In this document: in pieces, positions 32,467-44,868 of the stretch
How positions within the stretch are numbered: position 1 is the stretch's first letter
How the letters are laid out: the number at the start of each line of letters is the position of its first letter
NCBI GenBank assembly: GCA_024427265.1
Contig: JAKSVP010000004.1
Coordinates: 1-53,742 of the forward strand
Source: Mycoplasmoidaceae bacterium
GTDB taxonomy: Bacteria > Bacillota_I > Bacilli_A > Mycoplasmatales > Mycoplasmoidaceae
Length of the DNA: 53,742 bases
Direction: 5' to 3'
Notes under the pieces: generated by a model
The model's database searches: none
What the model saw: only the letters and a program-made list of their open reading frames with translations
What the model was told of the DNA's origin: nothing
Program-made: the position numbers and the translations under genes

Positions 32467-33822
32467 CTACATTTTTTTGTAGATATTTTCTATTGTCATA
32501 TTTAGGTCTGGATCTAACTTAATAATTTTCTCAATTTTTTCTATAGCCGACATAACTGTTGAATGGTCACGTCCAGAGAATAATTGACCTATTTGTGAGT
32601 ATGTCATATTGAATTTATTTCTTAATACATACATACAAACATTTCTTGGTGTGATAAGGTATTTTAATTTAGATTTAGATTTAACCATATCAACCTTAAC
32701 ACCATAACTATTACAAACTTGTTCAATAATTATGTTTGGATCCATATCATAACCAAATAAATTTATCTCTTCTTGGTTTGTTGGTGCCAATATACTTCTT
32801 ACTGTATTTAAATCAATGATTGAATATTTAGGTAAGTTATTAGCAGCAAAGAAGAATATTTGGTTAACATCACCAATTAATCTTCTAATATCTGTTGTAT
32901 TTCTTCTAGCTATGAATGAAACAGCATCTGGTGAGAATGTATAAACTTTATTAGCTTCATCAACCTTCTTATTAATGATTTCTACTACATTTTCAATATC
33001 TGGTTTTTGAATAGTTAATGTAATACCAGAGTGGAATCTAGATTTCATTCTATCTTCAAAACCAACTAATAAATCTATATTCTTATCAGATGTAAATACT
33101 ATGTATTTTTTATTTTTAATTGCATTGTTGAAGATCACAAAAAGCAATTCATTAATTTTGGTTCTACCTGATAAAATTTGAATGTCATCAATCAATAAAA
33201 GATCATAACTAAAATATTCATCCTTTATTTTTTCTATCAAAGTTTTATCATCTGAAATTAGTGCATTGTAAATTTGTCTGCTAAAATCATCAGATGATAT
33301 GTATTTAACTGATTTATCAGGGAAAACTTTGATAAATTCATTACCAATTGCATGTAATAAATGTGTTTTACCCAATCCAACGTTAGCACTAATAAATAAA
33401 GGGCTAATGAAGTGATCAGTAGTTATTTGTTTACCAGCTAAACATGCAGAATTATTAAATGGTCCAACAACCAAGTTATCAAATGTATATTCTTTATTTA
33501 TTCCAACAACTTTTCCAATTGGTTTGTATTCAATTTTGGTTGTTAAAACCTTGTTTTCATTCAATGAAATTACTTTAAATTCGTAGTTAGTATTTTCATA
33601 CGAATTAAATAATTTTGTAATATCAGTTAAAAAGTCGTTAATAATAACTTGTTTTGCGAAATTATTTTTAGCAACAATTGTTATTACATTACCACTCATT
33701 TCTCTCACTTGTAATGTAGCAACAAACTTATCAAAAAACTCCTTGTTAAAACTTTTTTCTCTCAAAGAAGCGATTGTCAAATCAAAATTTTTAGCAATTT
33801 TTGCTGAGATATTTGTATCCAT
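32467..33822 (-). CDS. dnaA: Chromosomal replication initiator DnaA
   Basis: 451 residues without an internal TGA. AAA+ domain with [16 protein letters not shown] (Walker A), LLIDDIQIL (Walker B), and [12 protein letters not shown] sensor region. The C-terminal DNA-binding domain has [19 protein letters not shown], the DnaA-box reading helix. It opens the origin. A minus-strand TATAAT is 14 bases before the ATG; no good Shine-Dalgarno. Confidence 0.97.
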   Translation of the reverse strand: MDTNISAKIAKNFDLTIASLREKSFNKEFFDKFVATLQVREMSGNVITIVAKNNFAKQVIINDFLTDITKLFNSYENTNYEFKVISLNENKVLTTKIEYKPIGKVVGINKEYTFDNLVVGPFNNSACLAGKQITTDHFISPLFISANVGLGKTHLLHAIGNEFIKVFPDKSVKYISSDDFSRQIYNALISDDKTLIEKIKDEYFSYDLLLIDDIQILSGRTKINELLFVIFNNAIKNKKYIVFTSDKNIDLLVGFEDRMKSRFHSGITLTIQKPDIENVVEIINKKVDEANKVYTFSPDAVSFIARRNTTDIRRLIGDVNQIFFFAANNLPKYSIIDLNTVRSILAPTNQEEINLFGYDMDPNIIIEQVCNSYGVKVDMVKSKSKLKYLITPRNVCMYVLRNKFNMTYSQIGQLFSGRDHSTVMSAIEKIEKIIKLDPDLNMTIENIYKKM

Positions 33823-33836
33823 ACAGAGTTTTTGGT

Positions 33837-33861
33837 ATTATAGATTAATATATATTATAAT
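33837..33861. promoter_or_regulatory. Divergent -10 boxes of dnaA and rpmH
   Basis: TATAAT on the minus strand (33842-33837) serves dnaA. TATAAT on the plus strand (33856-33861) serves rpmH-rnpA-yidC. They are back to back with 13 bases between them. Confidence 0.6.
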
Positions 33862-33895
33862 AAATAAAAATAGTTTTTTATTTAGAGAGGGAAAT

Positions 33896-34042
33896 ATGCA
33901 AAGAACATATCAACCAAACAAGGCAAAAAGAGCTAAAACTCATGGTTTTTTAGTTAGATCTAAAACTGCAAAAGGTAGAAAAGTTTTAAAGGCTAGAAGA
34001 CAAAAAGGTAGAAAAAGATTAACTGTTTCTGATGAAAGATAG
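33896..34042 (+). CDS. rpmH: 50S ribosomal protein L34
   Basis: 48 residues, Arg/Lys-rich, with the family opening [18 protein letters not shown] and the closing [11 protein letters not shown]. The GAGAGGG ahead of the ATG sets the start; an open frame extends further upstream but that part is in the dnaA promoter region. The last 11 bases overlap rnpA, a common arrangement for this pair. Confidence 0.97.
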   Translation: MQRTYQPNKAKRAKTHGFLVRSKTAKGRKVLKARRQKGRKRLTVSDER

Positions 34043-34382
34043 GGCATTGACAACATTGGTATCAATTAAAACCAATGACAACATAGTGAAACTATTAAAA
34101 CACAGCAGAAAATTAAATTTGCCGTATTTAACACTTTGAATAGCAAGACAATCAAATAAATCTCAAATTGATTATGCTTTACTAGTGAATAAGACACAAT
34201 TTAAACGTGCTGTTTCTAGAAACAAAGTTAAAAGACAATTAAGAAATATTTTGATTTCTAGTGAGTTAAAAGGTGGAATTCAAATATTGATTAAACCTAA
34301 CTCAAACTATCTAAGGAAAACGTATTTACAAATTAAAGAACAATTAATACAAACAATATCTAAGTATCAAAATGGGAAATAA
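34032..34382 (+). CDS. rnpA: Ribonuclease P protein component
   Basis: 116 residues. It assists the RNase P RNA in trimming 5' ends of tRNA and tmRNA precursors. The signature [16 protein letters not shown] (RNR motif) is at about residues 55-70. One TGA-Trp (TLWIAR). Start [13 protein letters not shown] lies inside rpmH, in another frame. The end overlaps yidC by 11 bases. Confidence 0.92.
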
Positions 34383-35535
34383 ATCAGCACTTAAATATTC
34401 AAATATTAAAGCTAATGATACTACCGCTTCTGCTGGTAGCCCATTTTGAGCTGATAAGAACGCACACCGTAAATCTTTATTCAAGAATGTAATGAAACAA
34501 GTATGGAGATGAACTAAGATAGTTATCTTCTTATTTATGATGTTAATGGGTTTATGAGGATGCTTCCAAACAATGGTAGATCCTACAGTAGCCCAAAACT
34601 CAGTTATTGGGCATGGTCTTGAATTTGGATTCCCATATGCATCAACCGGAGATTATCGTTTTGACTTACAAATGGCTGCTGGTGCTAACCAGTATAACAC
34701 GTTAACCTTCCAATGATCTATATCTGGTGTCGGTTCTAATAGTCCATTCTATGCATTCTTCGTATGACCAGCTGCAGCTATCGTAACATTGTTTATGCTA
34801 GCAACTAAGTCATGATGAGGTGGAATGAATGCCTTATTAGCAATCTTCTTATTGCTATTATTTATTAGAATTTTGACTATGGCAATTTCATTGAAGTCTA
34901 CTTTCCAAAATGAAAAGATGACTGAATTACAAGGACAAATAGCAGAAATTAATGCTAAATATAAGAATGCTAATGATCCTCAGTCTAAGCAGATGAAGCA
35001 ACAAGAAATTATGAACTTGTACAATAAGCACAATGTTAAACCATTTGCTGCTTTTGAACAAATGTTCTTAACATTACCTATTTTCTTGATTATTTACCGT
35101 GTGGTAACTATAGTTAGACCAATTAAAGTTACAGTATTATTTAATATTTGAAACTTTGCTGCTTCACCATTAACACAAATCTTTAACAGTTTCTTAGATG
35201 GTGGATGAACATATATCTTCTTCTTGATATTAGTTATAGCTAGTCAAATCTTCTCTATGAAGATGCCACAACTATTTGCAAGAAAGAGAAGTAGAAGTGC
35301 GTCCACAGCATCAGATGCAGGAAAACAACAATACAAGAAGACACAACGTACTCAAAACATCTTTATGATTGTAATGTGTGTAATCGTTGCCTTCTCTGCT
35401 GTCGGTGTAGGAGTATATTGATTCCTTAACTCATTATTTACTGTAGCACAAGCATGAATAATGCATGTACTAATTACTAAGAAAAAAACAAAGGATAAAC
35501 AATCTGGTGCAAGATTAGTTAACTTTGATATCTAA
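34372..35535 (+). CDS. yidC: Membrane protein insertase YidC
   Basis: 387 residues. Inserts membrane proteins alone or with Sec. A hydrophobic segment near residue 50, a luminal loop of about 70 residues, then the conserved core: [29 protein letters not shown], the cytoplasmic helical hairpin ([20 protein letters not shown]), [18 protein letters not shown], and two further helices. Charged C-terminal tail. TGA-Trp is frequent. The stop overlaps the rsmA ATG. Confidence 0.94.
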
Positions 35536-36341
35536 TGACAAATATTAAACAACTATTAAAAAATAAGAAGTTTTTGCCTTCGAAGAAAATGGGGCAAAAC
35601 TTTTTATCTAACCTAATTGTGATAGATGAAATTTGTGAACACATCCCAAATTTAAATAACTATGATTGTGTTTTAGAAATTGGGCCAGGTTTAGGTGCCA
35701 TAACTGAATATTTAGTGAGCACAAACAAGCCTATTATTTGTGTTGAATTAGATAAGCGTTTATATGCAGACCTTAAATTAAAATTTAAAAAAGCAGGTAA
35801 TTTAAATTTAATTAATGATGATTTCCTTCAAGTTGATTTAAATAAATTAACTAGTCAATACAAAAACATCATTGTTATCGCAAATATTCCATATTCAATC
35901 ACAACACCAATTATTTTAAAGTGCTTAAGTTTTGACAAAATTAGAACACTTTACATCATGGTACAAAAAGAAGTTGCAGATAAGTGAATTTATTCGAAAA
36001 CATCTAATAGAAATGCTGCAGTTAACATCATAAATTACTATTTTGATATGAGCAAAATTATGAATATTAAAAACACTAATTTTGTTCCAGCTCCTAAAGT
36101 AGATTCAGCTATGGTTTTATTAAATAAAAAATCTCATGAACCGTATGATCCTAAATTTTATGATTTTATGAAACCATTCTTTTTAGCTAAACGTAAAAAA
36201 CTTTTAAATAATTTACCTAATGGAATAAGCAAAGAAAAAATATTACCAATCCTAATAGAATTAGGATTTGATGGCAATGTTCGTGCTGAAGAATTAAATT
36301 ACAAACACTGAATGAAGTTGTATAAAGTATTTAAGAGATAG
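35535..36341 (+). CDS. rsmA: 16S rRNA dimethyladenosine methyltransferase
   Basis: 268 residues. It dimethylates two adjacent adenines near the 3' end of 16S rRNA. The N-terminus KKMGQNFLSN, SAM-binding LEIGPGLGAITEYL, and the catalytic NIPYSITTPI motif are all present. TGA-Trp at 35986 and 36309; true stop TAG 36339-36341. The ispE ATG follows after one base. Confidence 0.95.
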
Positions 36342-36342
36342 T

Positions 36343-38540
<2,198 letters not shown>

Positions 38541-38576
38541 AAATTATTGGTATACTTATTTAGATAGGAAAAAACT

Positions 38577-39047
38577 ATGGAAAATAAACAAATTATTACA
38601 TTAGCTTATGAATTAGCTAAAACTAAATACAAAAACAAACCATTTACATTTCAACAACTTTGAAATGATTTAGTTAAGAAAGCTAAATTAGATGCTCAAG
38701 AACAAAAAATTGTTGGTCATGTATATACATGTATGTTACAAGACCACAGATTTATCTTCATTGGTAACCATGAATGAAAAGTAAGAGAATTTTTAAAAGA
38801 ATCAGAACAAGCAGCTTTAAGTCATGCTCTATATGACTTTAAACAAGAACAAGAAGCTGAAGCTAAACGTCTTGCAGATCTTAATGATAAAGCTATGTTT
38901 GAACAAGAAGCTTATTATGACGAAGAAGATCTTGAAGCTATGTATAAGGAAAACAAAGAAAAGCTTATGCATGATGTAGATGAGGAAGATGATGAACCAT
39001 CTGAAGAACAAGAATCTAGTGAAGAAGACGAAGAAGATGCTGAATAA
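38577..39047 (+). CDS. rpoE: DNA-directed RNA polymerase delta subunit
   Basis: 156 residues. The N-terminal 80 or so residues form the winged-helix HARE-HTH domain (FTFQQLWNDLVKKAKLDAQEQKIVGHVYTCMLQDHRFIFIGNHEWKV in outline). The C-terminal half is strongly acidic, rich in Glu and Asp. Delta is a Firmicute/mollicute polymerase subunit that speeds recycling. TATACT at 38551-38556 is a likely -10 box and TAGGA a ribosome site. Confidence 0.93.
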
Positions 39048-39087
39048 GCATCTTTTATTTTTGTTATTTTATAAATAACAAAAATAA
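39035..39087 (+). terminator. rpoE terminator and adjoining 15-base inverted repeat
   Basis: GATGC/GCATC followed by TTTTATTTTTG closes rpoE. A second, longer inverted repeat has 15-base arms at 39055-39069 and 39073-39087 with loop TAT and ends just before a -10-like TAAAAT of fba. The long repeat may act as a second stem or as an operator. Confidence 0.6.
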
Positions 39088-39112
39088 TATTAAAATATAG
39101 GTAGGAGAAGTT

Positions 39113-40021
39113 ATGAAGATTACAGATATTTTTAAAAAGAGAAAATCTGGTTTAGTTAACATGCAAGATATGTTAGTTAAAGCCAACCAAGGTCATTATG
39201 CTGTTCCTGCCATCAATATTAATAACCTTGAATGAATTGGTGCAGTATTAGAAGCAGCACAACAAGCTAACTCACCAATGATTCTAGGTGTTTCATCTGG
39301 TGCAGCCAAATATATGTTTGGTTGAAAGAATGTAGTTGATATGGTAGAAAACACCATTGCAACTAAACATATTACTGTTCCAGTTGCATTGCATGTAGAC
39401 CATGGAACTTATGAAGCCTGCGTAGCAGCTTTAGAAGCTGGATTTAGTTCTGTTATGTTTGATGGATCTAAATTACCATTTGCTGAAAACGTAGCTAAAA
39501 CTAAAGAAATAGTTAGATTAGCTAAAAGACATAATGCTACAGTTGAAGCGGAAGTTGGTGGTATTGGTGGAAGTGAAGATGGAAAGACCAACTCTGGTGA
39601 ATTAGCTGATGTAGCAGAATGTTCTTCTATGGCAGCACAAACAGAAATCTGTTGTTTGGCTGCTGGTATTGGTAACATTCACGGTATCTATCCTAAAGAT
39701 TGACCAGGTTTAAATTTTGAAAGATTAATTGAAATATCACGTAATGTTCAAAACAAACCATTAGTTTTACATGGTGGAACTGGTATTCCTGAAAATCAAA
39801 TCAAAAAGTCAATTGAATTAGGTATTTGTAAGATCAATGTAAATACTGAATGTCAATTAGCATTTGCAGAAGCAGTAAGAAAATATATTGAAGACAAAAA
39901 AGATCTTGATACAAAAGCCAAAGGTTTTGATCCAAGAAAACTATTAAAGCCTGGTTGCGAAGCAATCAAAGCTAAAGTAATTGAAAAGATAAAAATATTT
40001 GGTTCTGAAAATAAAGCTTAA
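39113..40021 (+). CDS. fba: Fructose-1,6-bisphosphate aldolase, class II
   Basis: 302 residues. Zinc-dependent glycolytic aldolase. Motifs: HYAVPAININN, VALHVDHGT (zinc His), EAEVGGIGG, AGIGNIHGIYP, LHGGTGIP and KINVNTE. GTAGGAG lies seven bases before the ATG. Ends two bases before ychF. It indicates that glycolysis operates beside arginine catabolism. Confidence 0.96.
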
Positions 40022-40023
40022 TT

Positions 40024-41121
40024 ATGAATTTATTTGTTGGTATAGTTGGATTACCCAATGTTGGAAAGTCGACATTGTTTAATGCCATTACAAATTCACA
40101 AGTAGAAGCAGCTAACTATCCATTTGCGACAATTGAACCAAATGTAGGTATTGTAGCTGTTCCAGACAAGAGACTATATGCTCTTGCTAATTTAATTAAT
40201 CCGCAAAAGACAACTCCAGCTATTTGTCGTTTTGTTGATATTGCAGGATTAGTTAAAGGAGCAAGTAAAGGTGAAGGATTGGGGAACCAATTCTTAGCAA
40301 ATATTCGTGAAGCAGATGCAATCTGTCACGTTGTTAGATGTTTTGCAAATAAAGATATTACCCACGTTTATAACTCTGTAGATCCTAAGCGTGATGTAGA
40401 AATTATTAACTTAGAGTTAATTGTTGCAGATTTAGATGTAGTTAATAAGAAAATAGAGAAAGTACACCGTAAAGCAATCTCTGGGGACAAAGAAGCTAAA
40501 TTCTTAGATGACTTATACGCCAGAGTACAAAAACAACTAATGGATAATAAGTTAGTTAAAGATTTGAAGTTCAATGAAGAAGAACTTAAACAAATCAAAT
40601 TAGATAACTTCTTAACTTTCAAACCTACGCTATTTATAGCTAACATAGATGAAGCAAGTATTGCTCATCCAGAAAGCAATCCATATTTAAAACAATTAAA
40701 GGATTGTTGTAAAGCAGATGATATTATTGTTCCTATTTCTGCACAAATAGAATATGAGATATCTAAACTATCTGACCAGGATAAGATTCCATTTATGCAA
40801 GATCTTGGATTGACAGAAACAGGATTATCTGCTTTAATTGTTCAAGCTTATAAGTTACTAAACTTATCTAGTTTCTTTACTTTTGGTAAAGATGAAGTTA
40901 AAGCATGAACATTTATTAATGGTATGACAGCACCAGCATGTGCTGGTTTAATTCATACCGATATTCAAAAAGGTTTTATTAGAGCAGAAGTTATGAATAG
41001 TTCTGATCTAATTGAACTTAAATCAGAAAATGAAGTAAAAGCTAAAGGATTACTTCGTGTAGAAGGAAAAGACTACATCATTAAAGATGGAGATGTAGTT
41101 TACTTTAGATTTAATGTATAG
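40024..41121 (+). CDS. ychF: Ribosome-binding ATPase YchF
   Basis: 365 residues, normal length. Obg-family P-loop protein that prefers [46 protein letters not shown], and the C-terminal TGS-type domain ([23 protein letters not shown]). A TGA at 40906 is the conserved Trp of KAWTF. Confidence 0.96.
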
Positions 41122-41130
41122 GAGATAGTT

Positions 41131-41754
41131 ATGGCAAAGATTAATGCATTTAGAACTCAAAAAGGTTGGATAGAAGTAATATGTGGTCCAATGTTCTCAG
41201 GTAAGTCTGAAGAACTATTAAGAAGAATTGGGCTACTAAAGTTTGCTGAAGTTAAACACTTATTGTTTACCCCAGTAAAAGATGTTAGATCTGGTACAAA
41301 AGCTAAAAGTAGAGATGGTAGAACATTTGATGCTATAGCAGTGAATAGTGCTAGAGAAATCATTGACGAAATTAACAAATATCCTGAGGAAGTTCAAGTA
41401 ATAGCTATTGATGAAGCACAATTCTTTGATGAAGAATTACCTGATGTTTGTAACTATCTAGCTAATAATGATTACATTGTCATAGCTGCTGGTCTAGACA
41501 TGGATTCATGGGGTAGACCATTTAACTCAATGATGAAGTTATTAGTTTATGCAGAACGTGTAACTAAGCTTAAAGCTATATGTACAAACTGTGGTGCTTC
41601 TGCTTCATTTACAGCTCATATTAAACCAAGACCTTTAGATGCTCAAATCTTAGTTGGGGATAAAAACGAATATACTGCACTTTGCAGACATTGTCACAAT
41701 TCAAGTAAATTAAACTATAATAATTTCCCTAAGATTAAGAAAGCGAAGGTATAG
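41131..41754 (+). CDS. tdk: Thymidine kinase
   Basis: 207 residues. It phosphorylates thymidine for salvage. ATP loop GPMFSGKSEELLRR, AIDEAQFFD, and a four-Cys zinc site (CTNCGA...CRHCH). AGGAGATAGTT before the ATG. It lies between ychF and a membrane protein in one transcript. Confidence 0.96.
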   Translation: MAKINAFRTQKGWIEVICGPMFSGKSEELLRRIGLLKFAEVKHLLFTPVKDVRSGTKAKSRDGRTFDAIAVNSAREIIDEINKYPEEVQVIAIDEAQFFDEELPDVCNYLANNDYIVIAAGLDMDSWGRPFNSMMKLLVYAERVTKLKAICTNCGASASFTAHIKPRPLDAQILVGDKNEYTALCRHCHNSSKLNYNNFPKIKKAKV

Positions 41755-41756
41755 AT

Positions 41757-42959
41757 ATGAACTATCCATTAGAACAATTAGCAATTGTTGCTCCAATACT
41801 ATTTATAGTATTGATGGTAGCATTCCCACTAATTGGTGTGCTTGCTGGATGAAAAAGAGCGGCATACTGAGGTGGTGGAAACTTTGTATTCTATGTAATT
41901 GGAATGCTAGTATGAAGATTTACATCTGGAGGAATTGTTAATTTATTTGCTCCATTAATACAATCATTAATACCTGGTAACCCAGATATTACTAAGATTG
42001 CTGCATCAGTTGCTGCGCCAGTATTCTTTCTAATAATCTTCTTAGTAGGCAACTTACTTTTATTACTTAACTATTACATTTGAGTTAAACGCGTAATGGG
42101 TCTAAAGAAATATAAGAAGGTTAAAAAAGAAGATCCTAAGACACACAAAGTAACTAAGATAAAAGTCCAAGCACAAGCTCAACATTCTAAAGGTTACAAA
42201 GTAATGAATAGGGTTGTTGGTGGTGTTGGTATGGGATTATTGATGGTTCCATCAACAATTGGTTTAACTGAAGCAACATTCTTTGCAACAACATCTGCTT
42301 CAACTAGAAAGAACAATGCCTTAGCTAATAATCTATACAATATGTTAATTGACTTTGATCAAAAGGTTAGTTGATTCTCTTATTATGGTAAGAATACAGC
42401 AAAAGACTATGATGCTTTATTTGCTGGATTATCTATGATGAACAAGACTATTGATACTTACATTAATCCAGACGGAACGCCTTGCCAAGAACCTATTTCT
42501 GGAATTGATGCATTATCTAAAACATTGGATTATGGTATTAGTGAAATTGTTAGTGTATCATTGAAAGAAGGTACAGCTGAAAAAATGGTTGAAGCTGCCG
42601 ACAATATGGTTACATCTTGAAATAGTATCATGGAATCAGAATTATCTACTGATATGGAATCATTGTTTAATTCAGAAAATGCTACAGAAATTGTAAAAGA
42701 CATTTTAGGAATCGAAACACAAGAAGACTTAAATGGTGATGAAGTAAAAAATTATATTGATTTATTTGGCAAAGCCGTTGATTTGTATGAAAAGGAATCT
42801 AAAGTTACACCTATCAAAGTAGATGTTTCCCAAGAAGCATATGATAACATAATTGATGCCGTTGTAAGCTGTTGAAGCTTTAGTGGGGAAAACCGAGAAC
42901 AAGATAAAGCAGACATGAGAGATAGTGTAAACAGTTTACTAGACATTCTATTTAAATAA
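41757..42959 (+). CDS. Multi-pass membrane protein of unknown function
   Basis: 400 residues with many TGA-Trp codons. Three hydrophobic segments occupy residues 5-110 (LAIVAPILFIVLMVAFPLIG, then NFVFYVIGMLVW, then FFLIIFLVGNLLLLLNYYI). A Lys-rich loop follows, then a fourth segment (GVGMGLLMVPSTIGL) and a 230-residue, mostly helical, acidic domain. The N-terminal third vaguely recalls CvpA-like proteins but I would not assign it. It ends the fba-ychF-tdk transcript and is followed by a terminator. Confidence 0.75.
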
Positions 42960-42984
42960 AAAAAGAGGTATTACCTCTTTTTTA
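42957..42984. terminator. Bidirectional terminator
   Basis: AAAAAGAGGTA and ACCTCTTTTTT flank TT between the stop of the membrane protein and the convergent surface protein gene. Confidence 0.8.
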
Positions 42985-42985
42985 T

Positions 42986-43522
42986 TTAACCATCATTATC
43001 AAAACATACAAAGTGATTGTCAATAGTTTCATTAGCCACTATTGTTCCACTAACGGTTGATTTGTTAGTAAGAATTTGTAGATATAATGCCTCTGCTATT
43101 ATAACAAATTCACCATCTTCATCCGAAAATCACGTGTCATGACCTCCAGGTACAAATTTACCGTCAACATACAATTCTTTAAGAGTAAAACTTTTAAAAC
43201 TCAAATCTGGGCGACCTTTTTCAGTTAAATGACCAAATTCTAGGAATAAACCATATTCAGTGCCACCTTGTCATAGTGCAAATGAAGCAACAAATGAAAA
43301 TTCATCACCATCTGATAAAACTAATGGATCCGAATACAGATAACCTGTATCATGGATACTATTGTGTCATTCATGGTTCAACAAAACATCACCCGTTGGT
43401 ATTGGTCCAGGCTCTTTATTGTCCTCAATCGCTTTTTCAATAAATGGAGCATAAATTGGAGCAGTGATGGCACCACCACCAATAACTAATGATCCTATGA
43501 TTGGAAATACTAATGACTTCAT
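42986..43522 (-). CDS. Small membrane-anchored surface protein, sister of 8075-8626
   Basis: 178 residues. The first 40 residues (MKSLVFPIIGSLVIGGGAIT, APIYAPFIEKAIED, then KEPGPIP) match the protein at 8075-8626 almost exactly, but after the proline hinge the two bodies are hard to align. The body here (FSFVASFALWQGG...LYVDGKFVPGGHDTWFSDEDGEFVIIAEALYL) looks like a beta-sandwich. No lipobox Cys, so it is probably held by its N-terminal helix. AGAGGA lies before the ATG. Function unknown. Confidence 0.75.
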
Positions 43523-43584
43523 ACATATCCTCTTACTATGATTATATAAAAAGGAGGTTAATCTACCTTGTTTCCGATATGTTT

Positions 43585-43590
43585 TATAAT
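43585..43590 (+). promoter_or_regulatory. -10 box, predicted leaderless lipoprotein mRNA
   Basis: TATAAT followed by seven bases and ATG 43598; no Shine-Dalgarno. An alternative in-frame ATG at 43568 would lie upstream of the -10 box. Confidence 0.55.
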
Positions 43591-43597
43591 ATTTAAT

Positions 43598-44116
43598 ATG
43601 AAAAAGATATTAATTCCAACACTATTAATCAATAGCATAGCACCTATCATTAGTTTAGTAGGATGTGGTTGCAGTGGGACAGAAGTACTTAACATGGTTT
43701 ATGATGACACCATTCAAGGTCTTCATGCTTATGTTTCATCAAATACAATCTTTAATTCAGGGATATATAAATTTTGTATAGATTTAACTAATGCTCCTGA
43801 GATTTTTAAAAATTTTACCAGAGATGTGAAATTTGATTTTGCTCAAGACAAACCAGAAGAACAATACCCTTCATACAAAGCAGATTTTGCTGTTATAGAA
43901 GCAAAAGAAAACGGTCGGCCAAGGAAGTGCGCAGAAGGACGATGAATGGAAGACCATTCATATTGTTTTAGCGAAGAACCTTCGAACACCTATGTAGCAA
44001 TTAGGTTTGATACTAAAACATTTATGCAAAATGTGAATAATTTTGAAATAACTATTCAGGTCAACCAACCCACAACTGTACCAGTTTACGGAAGGTTTTA
44101 TATAATACCAGACTAA
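43598..44116 (+). CDS. Small lipoprotein with a beta-rich domain
   Basis: 172 residues. Signal MKKILIPTLLINSIAPIISLVGC, lipobox Cys23, closely similar in style to the lipoprotein at 16111. The mature part has SGIYKFCIDLTNAPE, akin to YTFHVDL and YSFVIDL in the proteins at 16111 and 8075, and four further cysteines. One TGA-Trp at 43943. Start moved 30 bases downstream of an earlier ATG because the signal peptide begins at MKK and the -10 box lies just before it. Function unknown. Confidence 0.75.
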
Positions 44117-44141
44117 AAAAAGAGCGACTAGCTCTTTTTTC
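44114..44141. terminator. Bidirectional terminator
   Basis: AAAAAAAGAGC and GCTCTTTTTT flank GACTA between the lipoprotein and the convergent nrd operon. Confidence 0.8.
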
Positions 44142-44330
44142 TTATTTAACGTAGTTAGTAACGTGATCACCATTATGGTCAACACGTTGAGATCTTTCAT
44201 CAACCTTAGATTGACAGAATCTCTCGTCAAATGATAGATAACCTGTAATTCTAGAAATTTCACAAATATGTGTTGATCCACATACTGGACATTTTGTTTC
44301 ACCAGGTCTTAGATAAGTAACTTTTCCCAT
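44142..44330 (-). CDS. Detached glycyl-radical domain of class III ribonucleotide reductase
   Basis: 62 residues. CPVCGS (Cys14, Cys17) is the second half of the NrdD zinc site, and ISRITGYLSFDERFCQSKVDE holds the radical glycine (Gly30) and the usual C-terminal helix, ending RVDHNGDH. In normal NrdD this follows the YCxDC knuckle in the same chain. Here the large chain stops after YCLDCKSR (gene at 44869-46812), nrdG comes next, and this piece has its own ATG with a strong AAGGAG seven bases upstream. Probably the two chains meet and the zinc is held between them, with NrdG activating Gly30 (inference). It is the last gene of the pth-nrdD-nrdG operon. Confidence 0.85.
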   Translation of the reverse strand: MGKVTYLRPGETKCPVCGSTHICEISRITGYLSFDERFCQSKVDERSQRVDHNGDHVTNYVK

Positions 44331-44360
44331 AATATAGCTCCTTGTAGTTTTATTATATGT

Positions 44361-44867
44361 TTATTTGAAATTTTTATTTATGATTACTTTATTCTCTTTC
44401 AAAGATTCTTGGACATTGATGATTCTTTGATTCTTACTTCCTCGAAATTCAATGGCATCATCCATTAATTCTTTGATGAATGGTCCATCTACTAATACAT
44501 CAATGTTTGATAAGAGATTCTTGATGTGAACATTGGTCTTAGATAATTCTATTAATTGCTCTCAGGTATAACCTGTGTAAGACCAAATGTTTATTTTATG
44601 CTTTTTTAATTCTTGTGCTAAGTAAGCAAATGGTTCTGGCTGATCAAATGGGTCACCGCCACTAAACGTTACTCCAGCAAGGTATGTTGCATCAACTGTC
44701 TTTGCTATTTCTTCGTCCAAATCAATTAATGCTCCACCCTTAAAGTCTCAGGTATGCTTGTTAAAGCAATCTGGACACCCATGGCTGCAGCCTTGAGAAA
44801 AGAATACTTTTCTTAAACCTGGGCCATTAGCACTAGATTCTAAGATACTTGCTAATCTAATTTGCAT
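44361..44867 (-). CDS. nrdG: Anaerobic ribonucleotide reductase activating protein (radical SAM)
   Basis: 168 residues. It makes the glycyl radical on NrdD using S-adenosylmethionine. The cluster motif is QGCSHGCPDCFNKHTW (C-x3-C-x2-C), and GVTFSGGDPF is the SAM-binding glycine stretch. TGA-Trp at two sites. The ATG follows the nrdD stop after one base, and 30 bases separate its stop from the glycyl-domain gene. Confidence 0.94.
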
Positions 44868-44868
44868 A

